Source: Sipunculus nudus
Lineage: Eukaryota > Annelida > Sipuncula > Golfingiida > Sipunculidae
NCBI GenBank assembly: GCA_026874595.1
Contig: CM049317.1
Span: forward strand, 63,816,118-63,880,117
Direction of reading: 5' to 3'
Length of the DNA: 64,000 bases
The position numbers and the translations under genes are program-made. Shown here piece by piece: positions 58,209 to 64,000 of this stretch (position 1 is the first letter of the stretch; the number at the start of each line of letters is the position of its first letter). Under the pieces are notes generated by a model. That model made no database searches and had not been told where the DNA came from. It saw nothing but the letters and a program-made list of their open reading frames with translations.

Positions 58209-59897
58209 ATGCCCCCGCCACAAAGTGGCCGGGGCATATAGTTTTACCCATGTCCGTCCTTCCGTCCTTCCGTCATTCCGAAATCAAACAGTTGTACGGA
58301 CATTTTTTCGCAATGCCTGCAGATATTGGCCTGATTTTTTGCGTTTTTTGCGTTTCGTCCCAGTTGACCTACTTTTGACCGTTTTACGGCTCCTAAACTT
58401 AGAAAATTTCATGAAAAATAGAAATATTCATGACAGATACACATGTACGGACTTTTTTTCGCAATGCCTGCAGATATTGGCCTGATTTTTGGTGTGTGGA
58501 CAGATATAGACCAGTTACAGATGGAGTTCCCGTTTCGTCCCTGTTGACCTACTTTTGACCGTTTTACGGCTCCTAAATTTAGAAATTTTCATGAAAAATA
58601 AAAATATTCATGACAGATACACATGTACGGACTTTTTTTTCGCAATGCCTGCAGATATTGGCCTGATTTTTGGTGTGTGGGCAGATATAGACCAGTTACA
58701 GATCGAGTTCATATTTCGTCCCGGTTGACCTACTTTTGACCGTTTTACGGCTCCTAAACTTAGAAAATTTCATGAAAAATAGAAATATTCATGCCATTAC
58801 ACATGTACAGACTTTTTTTCACAATGCCTGCAGATATTGGCCTAATTTTTGGTGTGTGGGCAGATATAGACCAGTTACAGATCGAGTTCACGTTTCGTCC
58901 CGGTTGATCTTCTTTTGACCGTTTTAGGGCTCCTGAACATAGAAAATTTCATGAAAAATATGAAATTTCATGACAAATACACATGTACAGACTTTTTTTC
59001 GCAATGCCTGCAGATATTGGCCTGATTTTTGGTGTGTCGGCAGATATTGTCCAGTTACAGATGGAGTTCGCATTTCGTCCTGGTTAACCTATTTTTCACT
59101 GTTTTACGGCTCCTGAACATAGAAAATGTCATGTAAAATATATATTTTCATGACAAATACACTTGTACAGACTTTTCTTCACAATACCTGAAGATATTGG
59201 CCTGATTTTTGGTGTGTGGGCAGATAATGACCAGTTACAGATCAAGTTCATGTTTTGTCCCAGTTGACCTATTTTTGACCGTTTGACGGTGCTCTTACAT
59301 AGAAAATTTCATAAAAAGGTGCACATGTATGGACTTTTTTTCGCAGTGCCTGCAGATACAGGCCTGATTTTTGGTGTGTAGGCAGATAATGACCAGTTAC
59401 AGATTGAGTTCTTGTTTTGTCTCAGTTGACCTACTTTTGACCATTTGACTGCTCCTGAACATAGAAAGTTTCATGAAAAAATAAATTTTCATAACAAATG
59501 CATATGTACTGACTTTTTTTCCTCAATGCCTGCAGATACCACCCTGATTTTTTTTGTGTGGGCAGATAATGACAGTTACAGATCGAGTTTGCATTTCATC
59601 CCGGTTGACCTACTTTTGATTGTTTTACGGCTCCTAAACATAGAAAATTTCATGAAAGACAGAAATTTTTATGGAAAATGCACATGTATGGACTTTTTTT
59701 CACAATGCCTGCATATACTGGCATGATTTTTGGTGTGTTGCTTGATAATGACCCGTTACAGATTGAGTTTGCATTTTGCCCTTGTTGACCTACTTTTGAC
59801 CATACGACACCTCCTGAACTTAAAAAATTTTCCAAATTTTACAAATGTTTCTAATTTGCCCAAGGCGGGGGCATTCGTGTCGTTCCGACACATCTAG
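58209..59897 (+). mobile_element. Helitron-like element (family 3) with nine units of about 178 bp
   Basis: ATGCCCCCGCC (58209-58219) and its exact inverse GGCGGGGGCAT (59864-59874) lie near the two ends. The start also folds (GCCCCCGCC against GGCCGGGGC). The 3' end has a perfect 6-bp hairpin GTGTCG/CGACAC (59877-59891, loop TTC), then AT and CTAG followed by T, the canonical Helitron terminus. The middle is a tandem array in which CACATGTACGGACTTTTTTTC or variants recur at about 58287, 58442, 58622, 58801, 58981, 59161, 59325, 59504 and 59684. Open frames inside simply follow the repeat. It occupies the second intron of gene D. Confidence 0.82.
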
Positions 59898-62210
59898 TTT
59901 ACTTGAGTACTCGATAGGCATTACCCACAGTGATGTATGACTCAAGTCTGGAGCTGGACTAGAGATTTCTTTTTCTCAGAATTAGCATCGGACCCTTGGG
60001 TACAGACTCAAGATATCATACTGAATCCATTAGGAAAAAGCTCTGTCAAGTTCTATAAAGCTTATTTGCAGATGGGAAGTACTAACATATGGAATACATA
60101 TCATGCTTTAAAAAAGACTATATTTTCCTAGCTGTAGTTAGGCACGGGGTAGGTACATGTTTTTGAAAGGCTAAATAGCTTTTGGAATCTAATTTAAAAG
60201 TACACATGTTAATCTCAAATTTCCATTTAAACTTTCTCTTAAAAGGGACATTAATATTAGGATTGGACTCAGACTAGAAGAAGGTGGAGAGTAGCCTAAA
60301 GGACTCAGGACTTGGACTTGCACTCATACTCACACGTTGTGAACTCAACTCAACAGAATTACTGATTACCTGACTCTGACTGAAGTACTATTTTCCATGG
60401 CAACACTGTAAAATTATAAATGGATGTTTGTTGACTGATGCAAAATATGTATAAATTATTCGACCTGGTGATGGCTAATCTTTCTCCCAGTACAGGAGTA
60501 GCTATGAATAGAGTGAAAACTCTGAGAAAATTTAATTGAATCCTTAATGTACAGACATAAGTAGTGTGCAATAAAGTGAATAAATAATGGGAAAAAATAC
60601 AGTGCAAAGGCTATTAGACAGCCGTAAAATTATTTCCAGTTGACAGCTCTTCAGTGAGAGCTGTTATGTTAGAGTATGTGTTGACATATTAATTAACAAA
60701 AGATTCTTGTTTAAATGTCTACCTGTATTCACATGAGGGTAAGAGGAAGTTTTCTGTATTTGTAACTAGTTCTTACCTAATTTGTGTCACTCAGCTTTAT
60801 TACTTTGGTATGATAGAGAATTACAGATTGATATACTACTATTTTCTCATCTTGTATCTTAACAGGCAAGTGCATAGCTGCCAAGGTTTATGCAGTGCTG
60901 CATACTAACAGTAACACACTAACTAATGTAGGATCTAAATAGTATGCAAACTGAACTTCCTACAAATATAACACAATAGCTTGCTTGTGTATGACTTAAC
61001 AATATCCTGTGTGATATTACATTATGATTGATCAGTGATCACCAGTTGAACTTATAATTATCACTCATTTAAATTTAGGCATCTCTCCCTGCAAGTTCTG
61101 TTGTGATACACAGTGGAGTACAATCAGTAATCTACATCTAAGTTACCATGAAGCATGCAATAGCATGCTTGTAGCTGAGCTTGTTATGAATTATGCCAAA
61201 ACTAGTAAAATACCTAGAAAATTTGAGAAACCCTTTCTCTGTTCATGTGTATCTGCTTGGTAATAATCTGTTATAACAAGGAGCAGTTTGACTGTTTGAT
61301 TCACATAGTGGATGAAACCCTGTTAATTATGACATGGCTTCCCCATACCCTGCCTCTCTGTGCAGTCAGGGGTAAATGGAGTGAAGCTGCACTTTTTTTA
61401 AGCAATCACCTGGTAATCATTGCATGGTCCTCTGGACTGAAACCTGTGTCAATTGATTTTGGATTATGTCACCTGAACTTGCAAACTCAAAATTACATGA
61501 GGCATATTGTCTAACTAAATTAAACCAATAGTCATACATTCTAACACTATATATTAATATAAACTTTTATATTTTACCATAACATCAAACAGGTGGAAAT
61601 TATTCATGCAGTAGAGGCAGATATAACAAATTATTGGTATAAATTTATATAATCAATCATTGAATTACAGGTAATATAAAATGTTTGCTAAAATTAATGC
61701 TACAGATAAAATATATATGATATGCTATTGAGGCCATAGATTAAATTACTGTTTACCTGGCCAGATGTGGCATCTAATTTACGAAGGTTTTATGTTCATG
61801 ATAATAACCCCTGTGCAGGTATCACTTATATGAAACCCTGGCAAACATAAAGGCAACCACAGTATATTGTTCCTGGGAGTTGTGAAAAATTACCATTGGG
61901 GTTGGATCAATTTATACTGAATTTATTCAGTTAATTTATGACCTCATAAATTATGGTTAGGGTCTTGAGAAAACCTGCAAATCTGCTGCAAAATGGTCTA
62001 GCAGGTGAGTATAAACCCAAAGACATTCAGTCTGTCAATTTAGGCATGTGCACCATGTTTACAAAAGCTGGTAGATTATTAGCTTATGCACATATCAAAT
62101 TTTCTCAGTAATTATATGCAGTTCATCAGACGGAACCCAGGGTAAGTAAAAAATCTTAGGCATTAATATTATATGTCATTGATATATGTTTTGTGCTTGT
62201 TCTTTTTCAG
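59898..62210 (+). other. Remainder of the gene D intron, nothing recognised
   Basis: AT-rich sequence. I searched by eye for further four-cysteine module exons between the two found and saw none with both splice sites and the cysteine pattern. Confidence 0.45.
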
Positions 62211-62279
62211 GCAGCAAATGTTTGTCCTGGCTGGTGGAGTGTCATGATGGTACATGTGTGACAAATGTCAGAAACTGTC
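62211..62279 (+). CDS. Gene D, second four-cysteine module exon
   Basis: The acceptor is CTTGTTCTTTTTCAG, the donor CTGTC|GTAAGT. The exon is 69 bases, phase 1 at both ends. It encodes SKCLSWLVECHDGTCVTN then RNC, spacing C-x6-C-x4-C-x6-C, the same module as 57808-57879 with identical positions of K-C, E-C, D-G and C-V. In the joined product the modules are separated by only about two residues. No stop follows, so more exons, probably more modules, lie to the right beyond the window. Confidence 0.72.
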
Positions 62280-62799
62280 GTAAGTATTGTCTAATGATGC
62301 TACATCAGTCATTCATTCTTTTGTAAATTCAAATTGTGATGAGTGCACACTTGTGGGTGTGGCATTTTTGCCTGAAAGCTTGTGTTGAGAAACACAACGC
62401 CTGGTACACAGGCTGTTTATTCTGTTATTTGCATATGTTTATAACATGTGGGGGGCCCATCAAAATAATCCAGACACATTTAACAAAGACACCTGGTGGC
62501 AGATGAGATGAACTAAAGTATTGCAAATGGCAATTTGCAAATAGAGACCTTTCAGTTTCTGCATATACCAATATGCAACCCTCCACCTCTGGATACACGT
62601 TTCTTTTTGTTTGTCAACATAAGCACATGCATGTATCATATTTGCAACAGTTTGTCTATAAACAAAGGTGATTAATACATCTGTAACAGAGACATTATAA
62701 GGACAATTCTTAGCAGGAATTTCCTAAAGTTCATCAACATTCACTTGGAGTTAACAGAGAATCACAGAAATTCTACATATAAGACAGGTAAATACCTAG

Positions 62800-64000
62800 T
62801 TAGCTCAGCTGACTGAAAGTCATCTGTGCTATAGCGATCACTCTTTGTCCGTCGTCCGTCTGTCCGTCTGTCCGTCTGTCTGTCTGTCCGTCTGTCCGTC
62901 TGTCCGTCTGTCCGTCCGTTAACCAGGCACAAATCGTAACCGCTGGACCTAGAACCTTGTAACTTGGGATTCTGAGAGGTCCATAAAAAATCTCCTTGGA
63001 AACCAGAAATTAGGTATCTGTTACTCATATCCTTCGAGCTATGTGGCCCCTAAGTACCCCCCAGAAAAGTCAAAAATTTCATACAAAAACTTCAATATCT
63101 CATTAACTACTTGACTGATGGTCATGATTTTTGGCATACATATTGATCATGAGATGTTACATCACTTCCTGCAGACTGGTGGCGCCACCTGTATTTTTCG
63201 ATTTTTTACGAATTTTTTTCTCTATTTTTGAGACCTTTAAAAATGTGAACATCTGTTAACAAGGCACAAATCATAAAGACTGGACTTAGAATCTTAATTC
63301 TTGACACACTGAGAGGACCATGAAAAATCTCCTTGGAAACCAGAAATTAGGTCTCTGTTACCCATATCCTTTGAGCTATGGGGCCCCTAAGTACCCCCCA
63401 GAAAAGTCAAAAATTTCATACAAAAACTTCAATATCTCAATAACTACATCACTGATGGTCTTCATTTTTGGCATACATATTGATCATGAGATGTTCGATC
63501 AGTTCCTGCAGACTGGTGGCGCCACCTGTACTGTTTGATTTTTTACGATTTTTTCCTCTATTTTTGAGACCTTTGAGGATGCTGTCATCTGTTAGTGTGG
63601 CACAAATCAAAACGACTGGACCTAGAATCTTCATTTTCGACACACTGAGAGACCTATGAAAAGTCTCCATGGAAACCAGAAATTAGGTCTCTGTTACCCA
63701 TATCCTTCGAGCTATGGGGCCAAAAATTACCCCCCAGAATATTCAAAAATTTCATACAAAAACTTCAATATCTCAATAACTACATCACTGATGGTCTTCA
63801 TTTTTGGCATACATATTGATCATGAGATGTTCGATCAGTTCCTGCAGACTGGTGGCGCCACCTGTACTGTTTGATTTTTTACGATTTTTTCCTCTATTTT
63901 TGAGACCTTTGAGGATGCTGTCATCTGTTAGTGTGGCACAAATCATAACGACTGGACCTAGAATCTTCATTTTCGACACACTGAGAGACCTATGAAAAGT
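62800..64000 (+). mobile_element. Helitron-like element (family 1), cut by the right window edge
   Basis: Starts TTAGCTCAGCTGACTGAAAG like the copy at 47503. It has a longer (TCCG/TCTG)n microsatellite (62848-62921), then at least three 336-338-bp units with GGTGGCGCCACCT at about 63178, 63518 and 63854. The last two units are almost identical, pointing to recent expansion. The 3' end is outside the window. Confidence 0.85.

Noticed and set aside
58097-59726. Several plus-strand frames with repeating FSQCLQILA-type peptides
   Set aside because: They translate the 178-bp tandem repeat of the family 3 element; no start, splice or domain evidence.
63320-63995. Repeating frames on both strands (FNISITTSLMV type)
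   Set aside because: They translate the 338-bp family 1 repeat unit, which decays by substitution in all frames alike.

Overview
The window looks like animal nuclear DNA, most likely from a mollusc and probably a bivalve. I infer this from several things together. There are short exons with GT/AG borders, signal-peptide exons, and C-type lectin-like (CTLD) and PAN/apple-like domains. The DNA is AT-rich, has many (TA)n tracts, and carries a large load of tandem-repeat-bearing Helitron-like elements of a kind described in bivalves. No bacterial-type operons, rRNA genes or CRISPR arrays were seen. Nearly all long uninterrupted reading frames here are relics of mobile elements; the host genes are split into exons of about 40-380 bases.

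Region 1 (1-4.9 kb) is repeat debris: a broken Gypsy-type integrase, a complete non-autonomous hAT-like element made largely of GGTACA hexamers (1380-2161), and unassigned sequence.

Region 2 (4.9-34.2 kb) is a minus-strand cluster of CTLD genes. Gene A (7685 to 4976) has a CTLD split over two exons followed by a Thr/Pro-rich mucin-like tail. A relic CTLD exon lies at 14613-14755. Genes C/B comprise a CTLD pair at 34145-33933 and 31585-31367, a signal-peptide exon at 31270-31190, a second CTLD pair at 24337-24128 and 21836-21642, three short linker exons, and a final PAN/apple-like exon (18356-18101) with a frameshift. Every CTLD, linker and PAN junction is phase 1, so either one two-CTLD gene or two neighbouring genes fits. 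The introns hold a pogo-like element, a 25-bp minisatellite, a 2.1-kb inverted-repeat element, a SINE and a 5'-truncated LINE with a target duplication.

Region 3 (39.1-47.1 kb) is a 7.9-kb DNA transposon with about 75-bp terminal inverted repeats and an 8-bp target duplication. It carries one long decayed minus-strand gene that joins a PHD finger to a MULE-like transposase. A tandem-repeat Helitron-like element sits inside that gene without a target duplication, and an 812-bp MITE is nested near the left end.

Region 4 (47.5-64 kb) is dominated by three families of tandem-repeat-bearing elements with terminal hairpins. Two otherwise different families both carry the palindrome GGTGGCGCCACC about once per repeat unit. 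Threaded through them is a plus-strand gene D. It has a signal-peptide exon (55720-55789) and two small phase-1 exons (57808-57879, 62211-62279), each encoding a four-cysteine module like the first half of an LDL-receptor class A repeat. The gene continues past the right edge or into unseen exons.

Exon calls rest on splice signals, phase consistency and family motifs read by eye; no search or transcript evidence was available.
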